A stretch of DNA of 64,000 nt from XYD12-FULL-36-8 sp964391015. GTDB lineage: Bacteria; Bacteroidota; Ignavibacteria; Ignavibacteriales; Ignavibacteriaceae. Under the pieces are notes generated by a model, which was not told where the DNA came from, did not search any database, and was given only the letters and a program-made list of their open reading frames with translations. This document shows positions 7,930-15,945 of the stretch, piece by piece. Numbering within the stretch: the first letter of the stretch is position 1; every line of letters starts with the position of its first letter. Made by a program: the position numbers and the translations under genes. The stretch lies in contig CAYMKU010000003.1 in the NCBI GenBank assembly GCA_964391015.1, positions 62,001 through 126,000 on the forward strand, written 5' to 3'.

Positions 7930-10413
7930 ATGAAATCGTTATTTATTCTTTTTTTTATGTCGCATCTGGCTGCTTTTGCTCAAGATATAACGATTAAGGG
8001 CAAAGTAGTCGATTCAAAAACAGGGCAACCGCTTAACAATGCTAATGTTGTTTTAAAAGGTAATAAATCTGTTGGAACAACTTCAAACTCCGAGGGGTTA
8101 TTTTCTCTTTCTGGTGATATAAAGCCTGATGATTTAGTTGAGATAAGTTATTTAGGTTATGAAAAACTGTCGCAAATAGTTTCAAGCTTTATTAAATCAC
8201 CGGAACTCAATGTAATAAAACTGAATCCTACAATTATTTCCTCACAATCAATTTTAGTGGAAGCATTCAGACGTAAAGAAGAAATTGCTCCGATTAATTA
8301 TTCAAGCATTGAGCGAAGAAAAATTAATGATGATTACACTTTACAAGATGTTCCAGAGTTTTTAAACTCATTTCCTTCTACAACTTTTTACTCAGAATCG
8401 GGTAATGGAATTGGATATAATTATTTAAGCATTCGTGGATTCGATCAACGACGAATTTCGGTTTCCATCAATGGTATTCCACAAAACGATCCCGAAGATC
8501 ATAATGTTTATTGGCTGGATTTTCCTGATCTTATTTCAAGTGCTGATATCATTCAGGTTCAAAGGGGTTCAGGTTCCGGAATGATTGGCTATCCTGCTAT
8601 CGGTGGTGCAATAAATATTATTACTTCATCTTTTGCAAATGAATCCAGATTAAATTTTCAATCATCAATTGGAAGTTATAACACAAAAAAATATAGCATA
8701 ACATTTTCAAGCGGACTTGTTGATGAGAAATATTCTTTTTATGCAAAGTTATCTCAGACTTTTAGCGGTGGTTACAGAGATAAATCTTGGGCAAAATTCA
8801 ATTCATATCATTTATCGGCGGTTAGATATGATGATAAATTAACTACTCAAATTAATTTTTATGGAGGACCAATTTCTGATGGATTAGTGTACAACGGACT
8901 TCCTAAGTTTGCGATTGGAGATAAGGAATTGAGAAGGAAAAATTATTCTTACTGGGAGGCGGATGAGACCAACAGAAAAATAACGTACAAAATCGAAAGA
9001 AGAGCAGATGAAATTGAAAACTTTTCACAGCCGCATTTTGAATTACTAAATGATTATAAGTTTAATGAAAATCTTACCTTGAATTCAGCTTTATTCATTG
9101 TTTTAGGTGAAGGATTTTTTGATTATGATGGCTCATGGTCGATTTATTATGATGATTATTTTAGATTAAAGCAAAATGGATTTGATTCAACAAAGATTCC
9201 AACTAATTCCTTGATACGAGCACAAGTTGAGAACAAACAATTTGGGTGGATTTCAAGATTGAGTTTTAAACACACAAATGGTGATCTAATATTTGGGCTA
9301 GAGTTAAGAAAGCATAAATCAACTCATTGGGGAAGTATTAATTTTGCCGAGAATCTGCCACTTGGGATAACAAAAGATTATCGCTACTATTTTTATAACG
9401 GCAGCAAAGATATTTTAAATGTATTTGTAAATGAGACATTTGAATTGAATGAACAAATCAAATTGTTGGGGGAACTGCAATTAGCTTATCACAAATATAG
9501 ATTATTCAATGAAAAATATGTTGGAACGGATTTCACTATACAGAACATTTTTCCTAATTCCAGATTTGCAATTAATTATGAGATCAGTAAAGAACAAATT
9601 TTGAATTTTTCTTACGCTCGAGTGACAAGAGAACCAAGATTAAAAAACTATTATGATGCTGCTGAATCAAGCGGGGGAGAAGTTCCTCAATTTGAAAGGA
9701 AACCAGATGGCAGCTATAATTTCAGTTCACCACATGTTCAACCCGAAACTATGAATGACTTTGAACTTGGCAGTTATTTTCAAAATGATAACTTCTCATT
9801 TTCAGCTAATCTTTTCTACATGCTTTTTCAAAATGAAATTGTTAAAAATGGAAAGTTGGATCGTTTCGGTCAGCCGATTACAGGAAATATGAAAAGCACG
9901 GTTCATCAAGGAATTGAACTAAATACATCAATTAAGTTGATAGATGAATTTGAGATTTATTCAAATGTAACATTTAGTAAAAATATTATTAAGCATGGGA
10001 AATATTTTGTGAATTCCCAAAATTCACTTGATCTTAGTGGAAATAGAATCGGTGGCTCTCCCGATTTTCTTGCCAACTTAATTATTAGCTATAAACAGTA
10101 TGGCTTTTATTTAAAGTTGAGCGGAAAATATGTGGGTAAATTTTATTCAGATAATTATGATAAAAAGCTGATTGAGTATTTGAATTTAAATCCTGGTTTT
10201 GTTGATTATGCCGATAACGTTAATGAAGCTTATTTTTCGGGAGATTTTTATTGCAGTTATGATTTTCACTTCATTGAGTCACTTACTGCCTCAAAAGTTT
10301 TTTGGCAGATAAATAATATTTTTGATCGGTTTTATTCTGCTTACGCAATAGGTAAGGAATTTTTCCCCATTGCAGAGAGAAATATTTTAGTTGGGATCCA
10401 ACTTGGTTTATAA
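7930..10413 (+). CDS. TonB-dependent outer-membrane receptor, predicted thiamine uptake
   Basis: An 827-residue outer-membrane receptor with signal peptide (ending AAFAQ), a carboxypeptidase-D-regulatory-like domain (about 22-105, with KGKVVDSKTGQPLNNANVVL), a plug domain (about 115-225, containing LSIRGFDQRRISVSINGIP) and a 22-strand-type beta barrel. The ATG at 7930 is chosen because GAGGGT lies six bases upstream; the GTG at 7918 overlaps the terminator. TPP-riboswitch control and the downstream thiamine pyrophosphokinase point to thiamine or a thiamine precursor as the substrate. Riboswitch-linked TonB receptors of this kind have been predicted from comparative genomics in Bacteroidota. 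Confidence 0.9.
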   Translation: MKSLFILFFMSHLAAFAQDITIKGKVVDSKTGQPLNNANVVLKGNKSVGTTSNSEGLFSLSGDIKPDDLVEISYLGYEKLSQIVSSFIKSPELNVIKLNPTIISSQSILVEAFRRKEEIAPINYSSIERRKINDDYTLQDVPEFLNSFPSTTFYSESGNGIGYNYLSIRGFDQRRISVSINGIPQNDPEDHNVYWLDFPDLISSADIIQVQRGSGSGMIGYPAIGGAINIITSSFANESRLNFQSSIGSYNTKKYSITFSSGLVDEKYSFYAKLSQTFSGGYRDKSWAKFNSYHLSAVRYDDKLTTQINFYGGPISDGLVYNGLPKFAIGDKELRRKNYSYWEADETNRKITYKIERRADEIENFSQPHFELLNDYKFNENLTLNSALFIVLGEGFFDYDGSWSIYYDDYFRLKQNGFDSTKIPTNSLIRAQVENKQFGWISRLSFKHTNGDLIFGLELRKHKSTHWGSINFAENLPLGITKDYRYYFYNGSKDILNVFVNETFELNEQIKLLGELQLAYHKYRLFNEKYVGTDFTIQNIFPNSRFAINYEISKEQILNFSYARVTREPRLKNYYDAAESSGGEVPQFERKPDGSYNFSSPHVQPETMNDFELGSYFQNDNFSFSANLFYMLFQNEIVKNGKLDRFGQPITGNMKSTVHQGIELNTSIKLIDEFEIYSNVTFSKNIIKHGKYFVNSQNSLDLSGNRIGGSPDFLANLIISYKQYGFYLKLSGKYVGKFYSDNYDKKLIEYLNLNPGFVDYADNVNEAYFSGDFYCSYDFHFIESLTASKVFWQINNIFDRFYSAYAIGKEFFPIAERNILVGIQLGL

Positions 10414-10432
10414 ATTTTAATAGTGATTCTTA

Positions 10433-11086
10433 TTGAAAAAATGCATTATACTAGCTAGTGGGAAACCGCCTTCTAAAGGCGTAATAACTTTCTTGATGAA
10501 AAGTGATTACTCAACTTTATTCTGTGCGGATGGTGGTGCTAACTTTGCAATGAAAATGGGTCTCGAACCGCAATTTATCATTGGGGATTTGGATTCAATT
10601 CATCAAACGACATTGAAATACTTTAGAGAAAAAACGCAAGTAATGAAAATTAGTCGTCAAAATGATACTGATGTAGAGAAGTGCCTTAAACATGCAATTA
10701 AGCTAAAGTTCAATGAGGCAATCTTAACAGGCGTTACGGGGGATAGACTTGATCATACATTCTGTAATTTAGGTATTGTTCTAAAATATTTTGATAATAT
10801 AAAAATTAAGATTGCAGCTGAAAATTCTTTATTAACTGTATTAACTGGAATGAATAAATTCAAGACATTTCCAGGTGAAACAATTTCCATTTACGGTATT
10901 GATAGCAAAACTAAAATTTCATCAAGTGGCTTGAAGTATCAGCTGAGAAAAACTACTTTACCATTTGGGTACAAAGAAAGCACAAGTAACGTTGCAATTG
11001 CATCCGAAATCGAATTGAAAGTTGATAACGGAATTATCTTTGTTATAAGAGATTTTCATGTGATGAGAAAGAATGGTCTCTTTTAG
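10433..11086 (+). CDS. thiN: Thiamine pyrophosphokinase
   Basis: A 217-residue enzyme that transfers pyrophosphate from ATP to thiamine to make thiamine diphosphate. The family motifs are in order: CADGGANFA, IIGDLDSI, QNDTDVEKCLKHA, LTGVTGDRLDHTFCN, then a C-terminal beta domain with the ESTSNVA stretch that contacts thiamine. It starts with TTG, 19 bases after the receptor gene, and overlaps the next gene by 14 bases. The TPP riboswitch upstream should control it, and its product is the riboswitch ligand, which closes a negative feedback loop. Confidence 0.93.
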   Translation: MKKCIILASGKPPSKGVITFLMKSDYSTLFCADGGANFAMKMGLEPQFIIGDLDSIHQTTLKYFREKTQVMKISRQNDTDVEKCLKHAIKLKFNEAILTGVTGDRLDHTFCNLGIVLKYFDNIKIKIAAENSLLTVLTGMNKFKTFPGETISIYGIDSKTKISSSGLKYQLRKTTLPFGYKESTSNVAIASEIELKVDNGIIFVIRDFHVMRKNGLF

Positions 11087-12494
11087 CACGATTGACTTAA
11101 TAATAATTACCTTTTTTTTCGTTACGGTTCTTTCAGTTGGATTTATTGCCGGAAGAAAAGCTGAAAATGATGCGGAAGATTACCTGCTCTCTGGGCGTAA
11201 AGTTGGATTGTTTCTCTTCGTGCTTACAAATGTAGCAACTTGGTATGGTGGGATTTTGGGTGTAGGGGAATTTGTTTACCGTTACGGAATAGTTTCCTGG
11301 TTTACACAAGGTTTCCCGTATTATTTTTTTGCGCTTATCTTTGCATTCTTTTTTGCGAAAAAAGTAAGAGAAGCATCCCTATTTACAATACCGGATAAAC
11401 TGAGTTTAGCGTATGGGAAAAAAGTCGGATTACTCTCGGCTATTTTGGTTTTTATTTTGGTTTCGCCAGCTCCATACTTGCTAATGACTGGCAATCTTAT
11501 TTCAATAATCTTCGATATAAATATTTTGTTAAGTCTTGTTGTAGGACTAATTCTTTCTTTTGCTTACTTATTTAAAGGGGGATTTAGGTCAGATATTTAT
11601 ACAGATGTCATTCAATTTTTTGTAATGTTCGTTGGATTTATTCTCATTATAATTTTTGCATATTCTTCACTTGGCGGATTACATTTCCTACAAAATAATT
11701 TACCCGAAGAACACCTTAAATTAACGGGTACTGCTTCCCCTGCATTTATTTTAGTTTGGTTCTTGATTGCATTGTGGACTTTTGCTGATCCTGGTTTTCA
11801 CCAAAGATGTTATTCGGCAAAAAACGGAAATATTGCTGTAAAAGGCATAATCATTTCGATACTGTTTTGGTTTTTGTTTGATGCATTAACAACCACAACG
11901 GGTTTGTATGCACGCGCATTACTTCCAAGTATTTCTAATCCTTCATTATCATATCCATTATTAGCTGAAACGATTTTGCCATCAGGCATTAAAGGGATTT
12001 TTTATGCTGCACTGTTTGCCACAATCATGTCAACGCTAAATAGTTTTCTTTTTTTAAGCGCAACCACAATCAGCCGCGATTTTTTCTATAAATTTTCTAT
12101 GAATCCAAATGAAAAAAGGTTAAAAGCTTTTACGATTTATGGGCTGGTTATCTCAGGCATCATATCGATTGCCTTAGCTTATTTTATACCCTCAGTAATT
12201 GAAATTTGGTACACGATAGGTTCAATTTGCATCCCCGGAATTATTTTACCGATAATAAGTTCTTACTACACTAAATTGAGCATTAATAATAAATTAATTT
12301 TTTTTGAAATGATGGGCGCTGTGTTAACAGGTTTCGCTTGGTTTTTAGTAAGAAATCATTTTTCAAATCCCTCTCTGTTAACAATTGAACCAATGATTGT
12401 GGGATTAGGAACCTCACTAACAATTCATGTGTATGGATTATTTCGAAAGCAGTTTTTTTCGCTTAATGAGAGAGATAACAATACTGGTAGTTAA
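11073..12494 (+). CDS. Sodium:solute symporter family protein, predicted thiamine transporter
   Basis: A 473-residue SSS-family protein with about 13 hydrophobic segments. Typical features are the N-terminal GRKAENDAEDYLLSGRKVGLF block after the first helix, the ATWYGGILGVGE segment, and FADPGFHQRCYSAKN, which resembles the conserved region of PanF/PutP-type carriers. It overlaps thiN by 14 bases and lies in the TPP-riboswitch operon, so it most likely moves thiamine across the inner membrane after the TonB receptor. A PanF-like carrier (ThiV) has been predicted from TPP regulons in other bacteria; the substrate here is inferred from context only. Its last 57 bases overlap the convergent terC gene. 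Confidence 0.85.
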   Translation: MVSFSTIDLIIITFFFVTVLSVGFIAGRKAENDAEDYLLSGRKVGLFLFVLTNVATWYGGILGVGEFVYRYGIVSWFTQGFPYYFFALIFAFFFAKKVREASLFTIPDKLSLAYGKKVGLLSAILVFILVSPAPYLLMTGNLISIIFDINILLSLVVGLILSFAYLFKGGFRSDIYTDVIQFFVMFVGFILIIIFAYSSLGGLHFLQNNLPEEHLKLTGTASPAFILVWFLIALWTFADPGFHQRCYSAKNGNIAVKGIIISILFWFLFDALTTTTGLYARALLPSISNPSLSYPLLAETILPSGIKGIFYAALFATIMSTLNSFLFLSATTISRDFFYKFSMNPNEKRLKAFTIYGLVISGIISIALAYFIPSVIEIWYTIGSICIPGIILPIISSYYTKLSINNKLIFFEMMGAVLTGFAWFLVRNHFSNPSLLTIEPMIVGLGTSLTIHVYGLFRKQFFSLNERDNNTGS

Positions 12495-13367
12495 ACAAAG
12501 TATGATAAATGCAAGTGAATAAATTGTTTCGATTTGTACAATATCATACAATATCATTTTCACACCAATATAAAATAGTATGATTGCAATTCCATATTTC
12601 AGATAAACGAACAGATCTGCTAATCCTGATAATGCAAAGTAAAGAGTTCTCAGTCCCATCACTGCGAAAATATTTGATGTAATTACTACAAACGGGTCAT
12701 GGGTGATTGCCAGAACTGCAGGAATCGAATCAATTGCAAAGACTAAATCGGCAGATTCAATCAGCATAAGTGTTAGAAATAAAGGTGTTAAAAATAATTT
12801 TCTATCTTGTCTAACAAAAAATTTCTTCCCTTCGTATTTAGTTAATATATGAAATCTTTTTTGTATGAACTTTATTAGAAAATTATCTTCAAGATTAATC
12901 TGAACTTCGCTACTTGACAGCATCTTATAGGCGGCATATAGTAAAATTATTCCGAAGATGTAGATGATAGGATGGAATATATTTAGCAGAGTAACACCAA
13001 CAAGAATAAAAACAATTCGCATTACAACAGCACTAAGGATTCCCCATTTTAATACATGTGGTTGGCGAGATTCTGATATTCCCATTATTCTGAAAATTAT
13101 TAGGAATACAAAAAGATTATCAACCGAAAGAGACTCTTCGATGATATAGCCAGTAAGAAAATCTAAAGCTTGCTTTTGTCCATCGACTTTGAATAAAAAT
13201 ATAAGCAAACAAAAAAAGAAAGCGGTACTTATCCAAATACCGCTCCAAATTAAACTGCTTTTTAATTTGATTTTGCTTTTACGATTATCGGTTACATAAA
13301 TGTCAGTAATAAAAATCGTTAAAGCGATTATGATAAATATTATCCAAAAACTAAAATCGTCAAGCAA
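12438..13367 (-). CDS. TerC/Alx family integral membrane protein
   Basis: A 309-residue membrane protein of the TerC family, related to E. coli Alx, which takes part in manganese export or metal homeostasis. Conserved acidic transmembrane motifs are present: EESLSVDNLFVFLIIF and ESADLVFAIDSIPAVLAIT, both with the aspartates typical of the family. The start is TTG. Its 3' end overlaps the symporter gene on the other strand by 57 bases, so neither gene has a terminator of its own between them. The gene upstream on the same strand is PvlArgDC, 16 bases away. Confidence 0.88.
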   Translation of the reverse strand: MLDDFSFWIIFIIIALTIFITDIYVTDNRKSKIKLKSSLIWSGIWISTAFFFCLLIFLFKVDGQKQALDFLTGYIIEESLSVDNLFVFLIIFRIMGISESRQPHVLKWGILSAVVMRIVFILVGVTLLNIFHPIIYIFGIILLYAAYKMLSSSEVQINLEDNFLIKFIQKRFHILTKYEGKKFFVRQDRKLFLTPLFLTLMLIESADLVFAIDSIPAVLAITHDPFVVITSNIFAVMGLRTLYFALSGLADLFVYLKYGIAIILFYIGVKMILYDIVQIETIYSLAFIILCLTTSIVISLIKRKKLLSK

Positions 13368-13383
13368 AATTTAATAACCTCTA

Positions 13384-13929
13384 TTATGGTAATAGAACTG
13401 CACATGCAATTACTGTTGTCCAAAGTCCGTTTTTATCACCTTCTGCTGATTGAGTAATGTTAAACGACTTAACAATCTTACCAGACATTTTGTACTGATC
13501 TTCTCGTTCGCTCCAATCTTTTTCAGGATCGAATTCCACACCAAGCGTTGTTGCGAGCATTGTAGCAGCAAGATCTTCAGCATATTCACCGCTGACTTTT
13601 TCAGTTTGTCCGAAAGGATGATGCTCGGAAAGATATCCATAAGCTGCGTTATCTGAAGGTAAAGCAACGCCTAGTGAAGCTGCAATTAATCTGTTTGGTT
13701 CATTGGTGGCATTTCTTGCCATAACGCAATGTGTGATCTGTCCGGGAGTAATTAGTTTCACTCCTTCTTCTAATGTTATTCGTTTGCAACCTACTGGAAA
13801 AATACTGCTCACGGTTACTAAGTTACAAATTTCAATTCTTGCACTTCTCAATGCAAGTTCGAATGAGCTGAGGTATTCTTTGTGTCTTCCAACACCTTTA
13901 GTAAAAAAGATTTTGGTAGGTAAGTACAA
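13384..13929 (-). CDS. pdaD: Pyruvoyl-dependent arginine decarboxylase
   Basis: A 181-residue proenzyme that decarboxylates arginine to agmatine, the first step of one polyamine route. It self-cleaves at a Ser-Ser bond to make its pyruvoyl cofactor; here the pair is Ser41-Ser42 in NLVTVSSIFP. Other family blocks are GVGRHKEYLSSFELALRSA, LITPGQITHCVMARNATNEP, SLGVALPSD and GYLSEHHPFGQ. The start is TTG. The family is best known from archaea and chlamydiae but also occurs in the Chlorobi/Ignavibacteria line. It sits 21 bases downstream of tyrS and 16 bases upstream of terC, so one transcript is likely. Confidence 0.93.
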   Translation of the reverse strand: MYLPTKIFFTKGVGRHKEYLSSFELALRSARIEICNLVTVSSIFPVGCKRITLEEGVKLITPGQITHCVMARNATNEPNRLIAASLGVALPSDNAAYGYLSEHHPFGQTEKVSGEYAEDLAATMLATTLGVEFDPEKDWSEREDQYKMSGKIVKSFNITQSAEGDKNGLWTTVIACAVLLP

Positions 13930-13950
13930 TTTTTGATCCTTTCGTTGAAG

Positions 13951-15201
13951 TTAATTTATAAGTTTTATGAATTTACGTTTGCCAACCTTTAGAATTGCTC
14001 CATCATTAAGAGCGACAACTTTCTGAAAATCAGTTATCTTTTCATTATCAAGAGTGACGCCTCCTTGTAGGACAAGCCGTTTTGCTTCCCCTTTTGACGG
14101 AGCGAAATTTACTAAAATTATTAAATCTAAAATATTGATTTCTCGTTTTCCTTTAATTTTAAATTCTGGTATTTCATCTGGAGTTCCCTTATTAACAAAG
14201 ATTCTATCGAATTCCTCCTCTGCATTTTTTGCTGCATCTGCTGAATGGTACATTGTTACTAATGTTTTAGCAAGGAATCTTTTTATATCACGGGGATTTG
14301 TTTGTGAGTTGTTCAGTTGAGCTTTAATTTTTTGAAGTTCAGCATTTGAAAGATCAGTAGCTAGTTCGAGGTAATTATATATTAAAGAATCTGGAATTGA
14401 AAGAGTTTTGCCGAAAATTTCTTTCGGAGATTCGCTAATTCCAATGTAATTGTTGTAAGATTTACTCATCTTCTCCACACCATCAGTACCAACTATTAAA
14501 GGCATAGTTATGATGATTTGCGCTTCTAATCCAAATTCTCTTTGAATGTCTCTACCGACAAGCAAATTAAATTTCTGATCTGTTCCGCCGAGTTCAACGT
14601 CGCTTTGTATAGCAACCGAATCCATTGCTTGCGCAAGCGGATAGAGTATTTCGTGCATGCTAATTGGCTCACCAGATTTATAGCGTTTTGTAAAATCATC
14701 ACGTTCAAGCATTCTTGCCACAGTATATTTTGAAGAAAGTTTGATAACATCTTCAAATGTCATTTTGCCAAGCCAGTCCGAGTTATAAACAATTTTAGTT
14801 TTTTCTTTATCAAGAATTTTTGATGCTTGCTCGAAATATGATCTTCCGTGTTCTCGGGTTTCTTCAAGCGATAAAGCTGGGCGCGTCACATTTCTACCTG
14901 AAGGATCGCCAATCATTCCCGTGAAATCACCAATAATTAGAATAGCGAGATGACCTAATGATTGAAAGTGAGCCAATTTTCTTAGCACAACTGAATGTCC
15001 GATGTGCAAATCCGGTCTGCTTGGATCACATCCCAATTTAATGTTGAGTTGTTTGCCTTCTTTTATTGATTTCTCTAATTTTCTAACCAGTTCTTCTTCG
15101 GGAATAATTTCAAATGTTCCTCGTTTGATGAGATCCATTTGTTCGTTAATTGGTGGGAAATTTATTTTTGTCATATGTTTATTCTTACTCACATTATTCA
15201 T
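13951..15201 (-). CDS. tyrS: Tyrosyl-tRNA synthetase
   Basis: Charges tRNA-Tyr with tyrosine. The class I signature HIGH is at residues 66-69 (SRPDLHIGHSVVL), the KMSKS loop is in GVEKMSKSYNN, and a C-terminal S4 RNA-binding domain runs from about 350 (PSKGEAKRLVLQGGVTLDN). The length of 416 residues is normal. The start at 15201 has AAGGA nine bases upstream, but that site lies in a small intergenic repeat whose edge touches the start codon; an in-frame ATG at 15174 is a possible alternative start. Confidence 0.95.
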   Translation of the reverse strand: MNNVSKNKHMTKINFPPINEQMDLIKRGTFEIIPEEELVRKLEKSIKEGKQLNIKLGCDPSRPDLHIGHSVVLRKLAHFQSLGHLAILIIGDFTGMIGDPSGRNVTRPALSLEETREHGRSYFEQASKILDKEKTKIVYNSDWLGKMTFEDVIKLSSKYTVARMLERDDFTKRYKSGEPISMHEILYPLAQAMDSVAIQSDVELGGTDQKFNLLVGRDIQREFGLEAQIIITMPLIVGTDGVEKMSKSYNNYIGISESPKEIFGKTLSIPDSLIYNYLELATDLSNAELQKIKAQLNNSQTNPRDIKRFLAKTLVTMYHSADAAKNAEEEFDRIFVNKGTPDEIPEFKIKGKREINILDLIILVNFAPSKGEAKRLVLQGGVTLDNEKITDFQKVVALNDGAILKVGKRKFIKLIN

Positions 15202-15290
15202 GACTAAAGTCCTTATATTTCTCTTTTACCAACCCCAGACTTAGGTCTGGGTTATGAGAAAGCAGATAACAACAAGGCTTCAGCCACTAA
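15202..15290. repeat. Short palindromic intergenic repeat, copy 1
   Basis: The order is GACTAAAGTCC (15202-15212), an imperfect palindrome around CCCAGACTTAGGTCTGGG (15234-15251), then GGCTTCAGCCACTAATT. The same three blocks in the same order and spacing occur at 21065-21159. This is the look of a non-autonomous repeat of the kind mobilised by IS200-like or REP-associated tyrosine transposases; no transposase is in the window. It fills the whole tyrS-smpB gap and touches the tyrS start. Confidence 0.7.
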
Positions 15291-15301
15291 TTTTTTAGTT
15301 A

Positions 15302-15760
15302 TTAATATTTAAATCTTCGTTCTTGCTCTCTTTCAAAATCTCTTTTAGCAATTGACTCTCGCTTATCATAAACTTTTTTTCCTTTGACAACTGCAAGCTC
15401 AACTTTCACTTTTCCATTTTTAAAATAAAGTCTTAATGGAATCAGAGTCAATCCTTTTTCTTTTACTTTGCCGATCAACTTTCTAATTTCACTTTTATTA
15501 AGTAAGAGTTTCCTTGTTCGAGTTGGTTCATGGTTATTAATATTACCTTGCTCATAAACACTGATATTAGCACTATGCAACCACACTTCTCCCTTGTCCA
15601 CACTTGCATAACTATCAACTAAATTTGCTTTACCTTGTCTTAATGCTTTTACTTCAGTTCCGGTTAAAACAATTCCCGCTTCAAATGATTGAAGAATAAA
15701 GTACTCATGCCTCGCTTTTCGATTAACTGTTATGTTTTTTTCTTGCTCTTGAGTTTCCAT
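15302..15760 (-). CDS. smpB: SsrA-binding protein SmpB
   Basis: SmpB binds tmRNA and delivers it to stalled ribosomes for trans-translation. The start at 15760 (MetGluThrGln...) gives 152 residues, the usual length; a TTG at 15781 would add seven residues. Family blocks are NRKARHEYFILQSFEAGIVL, GTEVKALRQGKANL, LHSANISVYEQGN, RTRKLLLNKSEI and the basic tail GKKVYDKRESIAKRDFERE, which becomes helical on the ribosome. No tmRNA gene was seen in the window. Confidence 0.96.
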   Translation of the reverse strand: METQEQEKNITVNRKARHEYFILQSFEAGIVLTGTEVKALRQGKANLVDSYASVDKGEVWLHSANISVYEQGNINNHEPTRTRKLLLNKSEIRKLIGKVKEKGLTLIPLRLYFKNGKVKVELAVVKGKKVYDKRESIAKRDFEREQERRFKY

Positions 15761-15912
15761 TTTCTTCAATTTCGAAAACAAAAATCATTGTAATTGGAAT
15801 AAAATGCAAGGAGATGGAGAAAAAAGGTTTTAACAAAACTTTCCTCACACATCCGTTTACGGTTCTGAGAAACTACGAAGTTGTAGTTGTACAATAAAAC
15901 AAAATATTTATC

Positions 15913-15920
15913 TATCTTTG
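15913..15920 (+). promoter_or_regulatory. Possible promoter -7 element for the GH13 gene
   Basis: TATCTTTG matches the Bacteroidota -7 consensus TAnnTTTG and lies 25 bases before the ATG of the GH13 gene. No good TTTG -33 box sits at the ideal spacing; the nearest is TTGT at 15887-15890. The call is tentative. Confidence 0.4.
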
Positions 15921-15945
15921 ACATAAATAATTCGACTATATACCT

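Noticed and set aside
15202..15300. tmRNA gene next to smpB
   Set aside because: No tRNA-like ends or tag-peptide frame can be found; the region is a palindromic repeat.
15814..15897. 27-codon frame starting ATG GAG AAA with AAGGAG upstream
   Set aside because: The AAGGAG touches the ATG with no spacer, the peptide has no recognisable feature, and it lies in the smpB upstream region.
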